Positions 6,779 through 12,747 of a stretch of 12,747 nucleotides of DNA are shown here, piece by piece. The stretch spans positions 1-12,747 of the forward strand of contig NZ_CAMLIX010000151.1 of NCBI RefSeq assembly GCF_946479975.1, written 5' to 3'. The DNA comes from an uncultured Flavobacterium sp. (GTDB lineage Bacteria > Bacteroidota > Bacteroidia > Flavobacteriales > Flavobacteriaceae). The notes beneath the pieces were generated by a model. That model saw only the letters and a list, made by a program, of their open reading frames with translations. It was not told where the DNA came from and did no database searches. Made by a program: the position numbers and the translations under genes. How positions within the stretch are numbered: position 1 is the first letter of the stretch; each line of letters starts with the position of its first letter.

Positions 6779-7216
6779 TTACATTTTATAATATTTAAAT
6801 GGCACAAACAACATTCCGAAACATTCTCCTTTTTCTTTATTTAGGTGTTTGTGGTGTATTTTATGGGCTTTTCTGAGTCCGATAAGGTATTTGTTTTTGG
6901 TATGTTTGAACCATTTAAAACGCTGATGTATAAGTACATCGTGAATTAAAAAGTAACAAATACCGTAAAGTGTAATGCCGCAGGCAATGAAAAAGAGGTA
7001 ATTGAATCCGCCTTGAACACCAAAATAAAATAAGAGTATACTCGGAATCGCAAATATGACAAAGAAAATGTCGTTGCGCTCAAATTTTTCGTATCTCGGC
7101 TGATGATGATCGGCATGAAAATACCACATGAAACCGTGCATGACATACTTGTGTGTAAGCCAGGTAACACATTCCATGAAGAGGAAAACGCCTAAAAAGA
7201 TTAAAAAAGAAATCAT
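6779..7216 (-). CDS. crtZ: Beta-carotene hydroxylase-like membrane di-iron enzyme
   Basis: A 145-residue membrane protein of the fatty-acid-hydroxylase/CrtZ group. The four histidine clusters that hold a di-iron centre are all present: HKYVMH (H22, H27), HADHH (H34, H37, H38), HDVLIH (H92, H97) and HKIHHKH (H118, H121, H122, H124). Hydrophobic segments lie at about 2-19, 50-66 and 72-90. CrtZ adds hydroxyls to the beta-ionone rings of beta-carotene to give zeaxanthin. It follows crtB on the same strand but after 239 bp containing a large palindrome, so it may have its own promoter. It needs a cyclised carotenoid as substrate, and no lycopene cyclase is present in this window. Confidence 0.88.
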   Translation of the reverse strand: MISFLIFLGVFLFMECVTWLTHKYVMHGFMWYFHADHHQPRYEKFERNDIFFVIFAIPSILLFYFGVQGGFNYLFFIACGITLYGICYFLIHDVLIHQRFKWFKHTKNKYLIGLRKAHKIHHKHLNKEKGECFGMLFVPFKYYKM

Positions 7217-7320
7217 TTTATAAATGTTATTATTAAAATTATAGTTTTATTTTTTTTGAGTTTAGCTTTAAATTATAAAAGGTTGACTCAAATGGAATTT
7301 GTCTAGGACTTACATTTTTC

Positions 7321-7449
7321 AACACATAGAAACATAGATTTTATTTTTAGTAGGAGAGATGGAAAGAAACTAGTTTCTCACACATAGCGCTATGTGAATA
7401 TGTGAGTGAAACGCCTTTTTTGCTCTCTAATTCTATGTTTCTATGTGTT
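7321..7449. repeat. Nested palindromic element, 129 bp, between crtB and crtZ
   Basis: Perfect 18-base inverted arms (7321-7338 and 7432-7449) enclose further symmetry: GAGAG and CTCTC, a 12-base palindrome GAAACTAGTTTC (7366-7377), and a perfect 16-base palindrome CACATAGCGCTATGTG (7381-7396) that can alternatively pair TCACATA-type segments with TATGTGAG. The arms themselves are two tandem CATAG units. The right arm ends 6 bp from the crtB stop codon. It lacks a protein and looks like a MITE- or REP-like dispersed repeat; a decayed relative sits at 964-1034. It could also fold as an RNA in a crtB-crtZ transcript. Confidence 0.7.
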
Positions 7450-7455
7450 TAAATA

Positions 7456-8295
7456 CTAGACCAATTTGAGTTTATAAGTCACAAAAGACTGTGCTAAAAG
7501 TCCTGCTTTTGTATAATTAGAAACTCGAATTCTTGCATTTCCAATTTCGTGTGATGGCGTATTTTTAAGTTTTTTAAGCAGTTTTTTGTAATAAACATAG
7601 GCTGTATAAACTCCAAATTTGGCTTCCATTGGCAATTTTACAATTCCTTGATAAGCGATTCTGAAGTCTTCTTCGATTTCTTTGATGATTTGTTCTTTAG
7701 AATCTTCGTTGAAATTTTCGAGATTAACTCCAGGAAAATAAGTTCGGTTTAAGATGGTGTTGTCATCTTTTAAATCTCTCAAAAAGTTTACTTTCTGAAA
7801 AGCCGATCCTAATCGCATGGCTTCTTCTTTTAATTGTTCGTATTTGTGTTCTTTTCCAGAAACAAATACTTTTAGGCACATTAAGCCCACAACATCTGCT
7901 GAGCCGTAAATATAATCGGCATATTCGGTTTGGGTGTTGTAAGTTGATTTTATAAGGTCTAGTTTCATGCTTTTTAAAAATGCCTGAACGAGATCGTCTG
8001 TGATATTGTATTCTTTAACGGTATGCTGAAAAGAATTTAGAATAGGATTTAAACTGATTCCTAGTTCCATTGCTTTGTAATATTCTTTTTCAAAATCGTC
8101 GATTAGATACTCTTTTTCGTAATCGTGAAATGAATCTACGATTTCGTCAGCAAAACGAACGAATCCGTAAATGCTGTAAATGGCATCGCGAATACTTGGC
8201 GAGAGCATTTTTACGGCAATCGAGAAAGAAGAGCTGTAGTTTTTGGTAACCAGCTTACTGCATTTGAAAGAAACAGCGTCGAATAGTGATTTCAT
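7456..8295 (-). CDS. crtB: Phytoene synthase
   Basis: A 279-residue squalene/phytoene synthase that would join two geranylgeranyl diphosphates to 15-cis-phytoene, the committed step to C40 carotenoids. Both aspartate-rich metal-binding motifs are present: DEIVD (50-54) and DLKDD (174-178) in the FQKVNFLRDLKDD helix. The Y-G-S-A-D-V-V-G-L-M segment (130-139) and an N-terminal SSSF stretch (21-24) are also family features. The length is normal for bacterial CrtB. Its ATG lies 3 bp after the crtI stop codon, so the two genes are tightly coupled, with crtI first. No geranylgeranyl-diphosphate synthase gene is in the window. This identification is firm. Confidence 0.95.
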   Translation of the reverse strand: MKSLFDAVSFKCSKLVTKNYSSSFSIAVKMLSPSIRDAIYSIYGFVRFADEIVDSFHDYEKEYLIDDFEKEYYKAMELGISLNPILNSFQHTVKEYNITDDLVQAFLKSMKLDLIKSTYNTQTEYADYIYGSADVVGLMCLKVFVSGKEHKYEQLKEEAMRLGSAFQKVNFLRDLKDDNTILNRTYFPGVNLENFNEDSKEQIIKEIEEDFRIAYQGIVKLPMEAKFGVYTAYVYYKKLLKKLKNTPSHEIGNARIRVSNYTKAGLLAQSFVTYKLKLV

Positions 8296-8298
8296 TTT

Positions 8299-9765
8299 TT
8301 AAGATCTTAAAGATTTTTGAATTAATTCTGCCGCTAGTTTTCCTGAAATTAGCGCAGGGGGAACACCGGGACCAGGAACTGTTAATTGTCCAGTAAAATA
8401 TAAGTTACGAACTTTTTTGCTTTTTAGTTTTGGCCTTAAAAAAGCCGTTTGCAATAAGGTATTTGCCATTCCGTAAGCATTTCCTTTGTAAGCATTGTAA
8501 TCTGCTACAAAATCGTTTTTACAGAATGATTCCTTAAATATAATGTTATTTTTAATTTCTTGTTGCGTAAGTTGCTCAAAACGAGTGATTATTTTTTCGA
8601 AATATTCTTCTCTGAGTTTTTCGTTGTCTTCAATTCCTGGCGCAAGCGGAATTAAAAAAAAACCAGTTTCCATTCCGTTTGGCGCAGCCGTTAAATCTGT
8701 TTTTGATGGGAAATTGGCGTAGAACAACGGAGATTCTGGCCATTTAGGTTCATCATAAATATCAATCGCATGCTGATTAAAATCGGTATCGAAAAATAAA
8801 GCGTGGTGCGAAATGTTTTCGATTTTTTTATTAAAACCAATAAAAAACAGGAGCGAAGAAGGAGCAAAGATTCTGCTTTCCCAATATTTTTCAGAATAGG
8901 CGCGATGTTCTTTTTCTAACAAAGTTTCGGTATGCTGATAATCGGCGCCACTTAAAATAATATCGGCTTTTAAAGTTTCGCCGTTAATTACGATTCCAGT
9001 TGCGGTTTTATTTTCAACTATTATTTTTTCTATTGGAGAATTGGTTTTAATGGTCACGCCAAGTTCTAAAGCCAGTTTTTCAAGTCCGCGGATAACGTCA
9101 AACATTCCAGTTTTAGGATGCCAGGTTCCGAGACCGAAATCGGCATAATTCATAAAATTGTAGAATGAAGGCGTGTTGGTAGGTTTTGCTCCAAGAAATA
9201 AAACAGGAAATTCTAGAATCTGAATCAGTTTTTCGTTTTTGAATTTCTTACGGATATCGGCACTCACATTACCAAAAAACTGATTGAGTTTTAAAGCTGT
9301 TTCTTTTGTGATTAATTCAAGTGGCGAAACTCCAGGACGATAAACGAGTTCTTTGATAGCAATATCATAATTGCTTTTTGCTTGATTGATAAAGGTTTCG
9401 AGTTCTTGACCGCTTCCTTTTTCAATTGCTTCAAAAGCTAATTTAATATCTGCGAGATTATCGTAAATGCTGATGAAATCGTTTATTCCGAAATAAACGC
9501 GATACGCTGGATTTAGCTTTATGAGCTCGTAATAATCGGATGGTTTTTTATTGAAATCCTGAAAAAAACGCTCAAAAACATCTGGCATCCAGTACCAGCT
9601 TGGTCCCATGTCAAAGGTAAAGCCGTCTTTTTTAAATTGTCTTGCACGACCTCCAATAGTTGGATTTTTTTCGTAAATAGTTACACTGTTTCCTTGTTGA
9701 GCAAGATAACATGAGGCGGCTAGGGAGGAGAAGCCAGAACCTATTATTTGGATTGTTTTTCTCAT
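8299..9765 (-). CDS. crtI: Phytoene desaturase (CrtI family)
   Basis: A 488-residue FAD-dependent desaturase that would convert phytoene, by successive dehydrogenations, to lycopene. The N-terminal dinucleotide fold reads IIGSGFSSLAASCYL (7-21), a GxGxxS variant of GxGxxG, followed by TIYEKNPTIGGRARQF (29-44) and FDMGPSWYWMP (51-61). The C-terminal signature NLYFTGQLTVPGPGVPPAL is near residue 460, ahead of the closing GKLAAELI helix. Length and motifs fit CrtI rather than a CrtN or CrtD type, though the exact desaturation number cannot be read from sequence. The start overlaps one arm of a 32-bp dyad at 9766-9797 with a perfect -7 box in its spacer, so crtI may have its own repressible promoter downstream of the regulator gene. 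Confidence 0.95.
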   Translation of the reverse strand: MRKTIQIIGSGFSSLAASCYLAQQGNSVTIYEKNPTIGGRARQFKKDGFTFDMGPSWYWMPDVFERFFQDFNKKPSDYYELIKLNPAYRVYFGINDFISIYDNLADIKLAFEAIEKGSGQELETFINQAKSNYDIAIKELVYRPGVSPLELITKETALKLNQFFGNVSADIRKKFKNEKLIQILEFPVLFLGAKPTNTPSFYNFMNYADFGLGTWHPKTGMFDVIRGLEKLALELGVTIKTNSPIEKIIVENKTATGIVINGETLKADIILSGADYQHTETLLEKEHRAYSEKYWESRIFAPSSLLFFIGFNKKIENISHHALFFDTDFNQHAIDIYDEPKWPESPLFYANFPSKTDLTAAPNGMETGFFLIPLAPGIEDNEKLREEYFEKIITRFEQLTQQEIKNNIIFKESFCKNDFVADYNAYKGNAYGMANTLLQTAFLRPKLKSKKVRNLYFTGQLTVPGPGVPPALISGKLAAELIQKSLRS

Positions 9766-9797
9766 TTGTTTAACAAATATAAGAAAAACTTAAACAA
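9766..9797. promoter_or_regulatory. Candidate operator dyad at the crtI start
   Basis: A perfect inverted repeat, TTGTTTAA (9766-9773) and TTAAACAA (9790-9797), with a 16-base spacer; one more base on each side (9765 and 9798) also pairs. It fills nearly all of the 39-bp gap between the regulator and crtI and touches the crtI start codon. Half-sites and spacing equal those at 1998-2029. The left part is also a smaller palindrome, TTTGTTTAACAAA (9765-9777). Occupancy would cover the -7 box and the translation start. Confidence 0.6.
9774..9781 (-). promoter_or_regulatory. Possible -7 box for crtI
   Basis: On the minus strand this reads TATATTTG, a full match to TAnnTTTG. The nearest TTG (9795-9797) is only 13 bp upstream, shorter than the usual 17-23, and the message would be almost leaderless. 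It is kept as a weak candidate because it sits exactly within the dyad spacer. Confidence 0.35.
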
Positions 9798-9804
9798 AAT
9801 AAAA

Positions 9805-10704
9805 TTAGATCATGTTAATAGTTTCTTCCATTGAGTCAAAAACACGAATTCTGTCGCTTAATGCTTTTTGATCAATATGTTCGACCATTTTGCCCATAAG
9901 CCAGATTTCATTGTTTTTTTGAAGCAGTTTCTGTGCCATCGATTTTACGTACTGATTGATTACGCCGCGATCTGGCTGAACGGTCATGAAAGAAACGAAT
10001 GTTATGTTTTCAAAATGTTTCGTCAAATCTTGAAGGTTTTCAATCGGCATGCTTTCGCCTAAATAAATGGTTTTGTAACCTCGATCTAGTATTTCATATT
10101 GCAGATACAACAAACCAATTTGATGAATTTCATTTAGCGGAAGCGATAAAACAAAAATCTTGTCGGTTCTGGTTGGTTTTCTTATTTGTAGACTCTCAGT
10201 ATATATTAAGATTTTCTGTTTGATCAAATGACTCATAAAATGTTCATTTGCAGGCGTGATAGTCTCAGACTGCCATAGCAATCCTAGTTCTTTTAAAAGA
10301 GGTAAAAAGTGTTCTTTAAAAACTTCTTTAAAAGTCTTTTCAGAAATAAGCCAGTCGAATGTGTTGAAGAATAGTTCTTGGTCAAAATTCATCATCGCCA
10401 TTTTAAAAGAAGTGATAGCGTAGTTTTGTGAATTTTTCTTTGAAATTATTTCACGTACCAGCTGCGGAATTTTTTCCTCTGGATAGGTGGCAATTTTCGA
10501 AATCTTATAACCATACTCGTGTAATAGCGTAATGTTTAACAGCTTTTGTAAATTATGCAGATTATAAAATCTTATGTTGGTATCTGTTCGCATTGGTTCA
10601 AGAATATTGTATCTCTTTTCCCAGATGCGTATGGTATGTGCTTTAATTCCAGATAAGTTCTCAAGATCTTTTATGCTGAAAACAGTTTTGATATTGTTTA
10701 TCAT
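9805..10704 (-). CDS. MerR-family regulator with a CarH/LitR-like cobalamin-binding domain
   Basis: A 299-residue transcription factor. Residues 7-75 form a MerR winged helix (FSIKDLENLSGIKAHTIRIW, then EKRYNIL and RTDTNIRFY). Residues about 95-175 match the four-helix cobalamin cap, with W144 and E154-H155 in the W-x9-EH pocket that CarH photoreceptors use to cradle the adenosyl group. The Rossmann domain follows, with E192-x-H194-x-x-G197 in place of the usual DxHxxG; H194 would be the lower axial ligand to cobalt. The family is known to bind DNA as an AdoCbl-bound tetramer in the dark and release it in light, derepressing carotenoid genes. It is the first gene of the minus-strand run and precedes crtI by 39 bp. 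Later cobalamin motifs (S-x-V, GG) are weak, so B12 binding is probable, not certain. Confidence 0.85.
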   Translation of the reverse strand: MINNIKTVFSIKDLENLSGIKAHTIRIWEKRYNILEPMRTDTNIRFYNLHNLQKLLNITLLHEYGYKISKIATYPEEKIPQLVREIISKKNSQNYAITSFKMAMMNFDQELFFNTFDWLISEKTFKEVFKEHFLPLLKELGLLWQSETITPANEHFMSHLIKQKILIYTESLQIRKPTRTDKIFVLSLPLNEIHQIGLLYLQYEILDRGYKTIYLGESMPIENLQDLTKHFENITFVSFMTVQPDRGVINQYVKSMAQKLLQKNNEIWLMGKMVEHIDQKALSDRIRVFDSMEETINMI

Positions 10705-10722
10705 TTTTCACGATTAGGTCGA

Positions 10723-10750
10723 CAAATGTAAAACAAAATCTAATATACAA
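10723..10750 (-). promoter_or_regulatory. Promoter of the MerR/CarH-like gene
   Basis: On the minus strand, TTG (10748-10750), a 17-bp spacer and TACATTTG (10723-10730) match the Bacteroidota consensus TTG-N17-23-TAnnTTTG exactly. The -7 box ends 18 bp before the start codon. A TGTA and TACA pair flanks the spacer and could be part of a binding site, but is too short to argue strongly. Confidence 0.75.
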
Positions 10751-10868
10751 CCTTAAAAGCACATTAAAAAGATAAAGGATTAGAGGTTTATATATTAAAA
10801 ATATATTTTTTACCTAAAATCAGGTATTCTTTTTTTAAGAAAATTATTACTTTGGTAAAAAAGCAAAA

Positions 10869-10905
10869 AAAAAACAGTCTTCATATTTTTTCAAGACTGT
10901 TTTTT
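10869..10905 (-). terminator. Intrinsic terminator of the TPR gene
   Basis: A 13-bp stem (10869-10881 with 10893-10905) with an 11-base loop starts 11 bp past the TPR stop and ends, on the minus strand, in a run of Ts (complement of the A run at 10865-10874). It insulates the regulator promoter downstream from TPR read-through. Confidence 0.85.
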
Positions 10906-10916
10906 AGATGTTATAA

Positions 10917-11417
10917 TTATTTACAAAAAGTAGCTCTGTTTTTAGATGCGCTTTGGCTTCCTAATTCAATTGCTTTAGAAAAATCTTTACAGGCATTTTT
11001 TTTGTCTCCATTTTTGTTATATGCCAAACCTCTTAAGTTGTAAGCTATATAATCTTTCGGATTTAATTCTAATGATGCGGTGCAGTCGTCAATCGTGCCT
11101 TGATAGTTTTGCAGTTTGTAGTTTACATTGGCTCTGCCAGTAAAAGCATCTGCATTCATGCTGTCTAGTTCGATTGTTTTGGTAAAATCGGCTTGCGCAC
11201 CTTTTAAATCGTTCAATTTAAATTTGGCAACACCTCGATTTTGATACGCTTCAACAAATTTAGAATTCATGCTGATGGCTTTCGTGTAATCGGCAATTGC
11301 GCCTTTGGTGTTTCCGGCTTCGGCCTTTTTCATGGCTTTATCAAAATAGCCTGTTGCAGATTGTGCCCAGATAGAGCATGTCATTATTAGGAATGACATT
11401 AATAGTAGGTTTTTCAT
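10917..11417 (-). CDS. Secreted tetratricopeptide-repeat protein
   Basis: A 166-residue protein with a signal peptide (residues 1-19, cleaved after IWAQ) and about four 34-residue TPR units covering the rest, beginning near residues 20, 53, 87 and 121. Each shows the TPR spacing, for example NTKGAIADYTKAISMNSK, LKGAQADFTKTIELDSM, YQGTIDDCTASLELNPK and DKKNACKDFSKAIELGSQ. TPR arrays are protein-binding scaffolds; no enzymatic domain is present and the partner is unknown. It is separated from the regulator gene by a terminator and shows no operon link to the carotenoid genes. Confidence 0.88.
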   Translation of the reverse strand: MKNLLLMSFLIMTCSIWAQSATGYFDKAMKKAEAGNTKGAIADYTKAISMNSKFVEAYQNRGVAKFKLNDLKGAQADFTKTIELDSMNADAFTGRANVNYKLQNYQGTIDDCTASLELNPKDYIAYNLRGLAYNKNGDKKNACKDFSKAIELGSQSASKNRATFCK

Positions 11418-11531
11418 AAAAACTAATTTGGGATTAGTGGTTGATTATATTCTTACGAATGTATGAAAGATTTGTTTTGGAAAAGTATTTTGCGAATAAA
11501 ATTATAGTTAGCAAACGGAGAAAAAATCAGC

Positions 11532-11636
11532 ATGACTAAAAAACAAATTGATAATTATGTTACTTTTAAAATACAAATGAAAATGATTGAAATTGCTGCC
11601 AAAAATGCAATGGATTATTCTAAAACGAAATTGTGA
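11532..11636 (+). CDS. Possible 34-residue small protein, unrecognised
   Basis: An ATG-initiated frame reads MTKKQIDNYVTFKIQMKMIE, then IAAKNAMDYSKTKL, and stops at TGA 19 bp before the next gene. It is Lys-rich with a plausible amphipathic helix, and a purine-rich GGAG-like stretch lies about 14 bp upstream, farther than usual. I do not recognise it. It could be a genuine small ORF co-transcribed with the NTF2-like gene, a decayed gene end, or chance in AT-rich DNA. Confidence 0.2.
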   Translation: MTKKQIDNYVTFKIQMKMIEIAAKNAMDYSKTKL

Positions 11637-11655
11637 TCACTTAATATAATTGGAA

Positions 11656-12138
11656 ATGAAAAAGCTACTCTTATTGTTTTTACTTAGCACTATTGTTGGT
11701 CTTTTTGCGCAAGTAGCAAAAGATTCTGAATTGTTTTTAAGCATGAAAAAATTGGATAGCATTTTTTTTGCTAAAAGTTTTAATGACTGTGATATTGTCT
11801 TTCTTGAAAAAGCAATTCACCCAGATTTGGTTTTTTATCATGATCAAGGCGGAATTCAAAATAAAAAGACTTTTTTAGAAAATGTTAAAAAGAATATTTG
11901 TTCGGGCGGTCCTCAGAAACCCATTAGAAAAGTAAAACCAGAAAGTTTAGAAGTTTATCCGCTTTATAGTGAAGGTAAACTTTACGGCGTTGTGCAAACT
12001 GGAATTCATGATTTTTATTTAAGAGAAGCAAATAAACCAGATGTTTTTACCAGTGAGGCGAAATTTACACATGTGTATCTTTTGGTAAATAATCAATGGT
12101 TGTTGAAAGAGGTTTTAAGCTTTGATCATAAAAGCTGA
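11656..12138 (+). CDS. Secreted NTF2/SnoaL-like (DUF4440-type) protein
   Basis: A 160-residue protein beginning MKKLLLLFLLSTIVGLFAQ, a clear signal peptide, followed by one cone-shaped NTF2-like domain. The helical LDSIFFAKSFNDCDIVFLEK, then AIHPDLVFYHDQGGIQNKKT and the final strands HVYLLVNNQWLLKEVLSFDH resemble DUF4440/SnoaL-like proteins. Such domains bind small ligands or act as weak enzymes; no substrate can be assigned. The ATG at 11656 is preferred; an in-frame TTG at 11650 would add only two residues. The gene converges on the tRNA-Lys gene, with the tRNA terminator between them. Confidence 0.75.
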   Translation: MKKLLLLFLLSTIVGLFAQVAKDSELFLSMKKLDSIFFAKSFNDCDIVFLEKAIHPDLVFYHDQGGIQNKKTFLENVKKNICSGGPQKPIRKVKPESLEVYPLYSEGKLYGVVQTGIHDFYLREANKPDVFTSEAKFTHVYLLVNNQWLLKEVLSFDHKS

Positions 12139-12154
12139 TGTAGATGTATAAAAA

Positions 12155-12183
12155 AAGGCCAAGTAAAATAATTACTTGACCTT
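12155..12183 (-). terminator. Terminator of tRNA-Lys
   Basis: A 12-bp stem (12155-12166 with 12172-12183), loop AATAA, followed on the minus strand by a T run (complement of 12150-12156). One position is a U-G wobble when read from the minus strand but a C-A mismatch from the plus strand, so it is best suited to the tRNA transcript, starting 3 bp after the tRNA end. Confidence 0.85.
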
Positions 12184-12186
12184 TTG

Positions 12187-12259
12187 TGACCCGACTGGGG
12201 CTCGAACCCAGGACCCCATCATTAAAAGTGATGTGCTCTACCGACTGAGCTATCGAGTC
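12187..12259 (-). tRNA. tRNA-Lys (anticodon UUU)
   Basis: A 73-base cloverleaf can be drawn on the minus strand. The acceptor stem GACTCGA pairs with TCGGGTC (one G-U). The D arm contains AGCTCAGTCGGTAGAGC. The anticodon stem CATCA/TGATG holds the loop CTTTTAA with anticodon TTT. The T arm is CTGGG with TTCGAGC and CCCAG. The discriminator is A. CCA is not encoded, so it must be added after transcription. Confidence 0.96.
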
Positions 12260-12402
12260 ATTCATTTCTTCAATGAGGGTGCAAATATAAGTACTTTATT
12301 TAGTTTTGAGGATCTTTTTTTTAATGAATTTTATAATAAATTCAAATAGATTTGTAAAAGCTTGTTTTATAGTGGAATAAGTTTGTTTGTTTAAAATCAG
12401 AA

Positions 12403-12747
12403 TTAATTATCTAGACTGAGTTGTAAAATTTTTCTTATTCCTGGAATTAATAATACAGCAGATCCAAGGGCAAAGCTTCCAAAAACGATGATTGGCGCAT
12501 TTACTAAAAGTTTTAGAACGGGATCAACATCCCAATTTCTTAAAGCTAGTGTAGTAGTAACAATTACCAGCGGATGAAAAATATAAACAGCAAAATTGCT
12601 GCGAGATAATTTGGTAAATAATTTTGAAGTAATATTCCAACTCCTTTTTCCTCTAGACAGTAATGCTGTTAGTATCGAAATTCCAATCCATTGTTCCCAG
12701 ACAGCATATACTAGTGCCTGCCAATGAAAACCACCGCAAAACCATGA
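12403..12747 (-). CDS. Acyltransferase-3 family membrane protein, C-terminal part (start outside the window)
   Basis: The visible 114 residues end at a TAA (12403-12405). They are strongly hydrophobic with about three membrane segments: around VYAVWEQWIGISILTALL, SNFAVYIFHPLVIVTTTLAL and LVNAPIIVFGSFALGSAVLL. The phrase SRSNFAVYIFHPLVI matches the conserved late helix of acyltransferase-3 (OafA/NodX-like) proteins, which move acyl groups onto sugars or other acceptors at the inner membrane. The catalytic N-terminal region is beyond the window edge, so the substrate is unknown. No link to its neighbours is apparent. Confidence 0.75.
   Translation of the reverse strand, partial: SWFCGGFHWQALVYAVWEQWIGISILTALLSRGKRSWNITSKLFTKLSRSNFAVYIFHPLVIVTTTLALRNWDVDPVLKLLVNAPIIVFGSFALGSAVLLIPGIRKILQLSLDN

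Noticed and set aside
7255..7292. TTTGAGT-N24-ACTCAAA inverted repeat upstream of crtZ as an operator
   Set aside because: The 7-bp arms with a long spacer occur only once in the window and match neither the TTGTTTAA dyad nor a clear promoter; chance is a fair explanation.
9868..10223. Plus-strand open frames inside the MerR gene
   Set aside because: They are antisense to a well-supported gene and resemble no known protein.
10705..10868. Cobalamin riboswitch ahead of the B12-type regulator
   Set aside because: I see no B12-box-like conserved core or multi-stem fold; the region is short and extremely AT-rich.
11650..11655. TTG start for the NTF2-like protein
   Set aside because: The next codon but one is an ATG that opens a standard signal peptide.
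12065..12265. A 66-codon minus-strand frame covering the tRNA gene
   Set aside because: It reads through the tRNA-Lys gene and the terminator and is antisense to the NTF2-like gene.

Overview
The window looks like a stretch of a Flavobacterium-type chromosome (phylum Bacteroidota). The signs are AT-rich DNA, a TAnnTTTG -7 box with a TTG -33 box, weak Shine-Dalgarno sites, typical flavobacterial protein families, and intergenic spaces filled with palindromic repeat debris. The assignment rests on these features, not on a database match.

Layout. 1-134: 3' end of a VOC/glyoxalase-fold gene, followed by a strong terminator. 357-926 (+): a secreted YceI-like protein. 1056-1967 (-): a TIGR01777-type sugar-epimerase-like SDR protein, divergent from 2066-4030 (+), a TetR regulator directly abutting an ABC1/UbiB-type kinase-like gene that ends in a strong terminator. 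4051-4632: a gene-free block of repeats. 4648-10704 (-): a same-strand run which, in transcription order, is a MerR/CarH-like B12-type regulator, crtI, crtB, a crtZ-like hydroxylase, an SRPBCC protein and a class I photolyase. 10917-11417 (-): a secreted TPR protein. 11656-12138 (+): a secreted NTF2/SnoaL-like protein. 12187-12259 (-): tRNA-Lys(UUU). 12403-12747 (-): C-terminus of an acyltransferase-3 membrane protein.

How the genes fit together. The core reads as a light/photooxidative-stress module. The regulator carries the W-x9-EH pocket and the axial histidine of adenosylcobalamin-dependent CarH/LitR photoreceptors. It sits directly upstream of carotenoid genes (phytoene synthase, phytoene desaturase, carotene hydroxylase), and a photolyase follows further along the same strand. 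No lycopene cyclase is visible here.

The most interesting unannotated signal is a 32-bp dyad, TTGTTTAA-N16-TTAAACAA, with identical half-sites and spacing at two places only: the divergent SDR/TetR promoter region (1998-2029) and the start of crtI (9766-9797). It suggests that one repressor links the TetR-ABC1-SDR genes to the carotenoid operon. Other unusual structures are a GC-rich 99-bp three-hairpin element after crtZ, a 129-bp nested palindrome between crtB and crtZ with a decayed relative after the YceI gene, and a photolyase in which the outermost Trp of the electron-transfer triad is Tyr.
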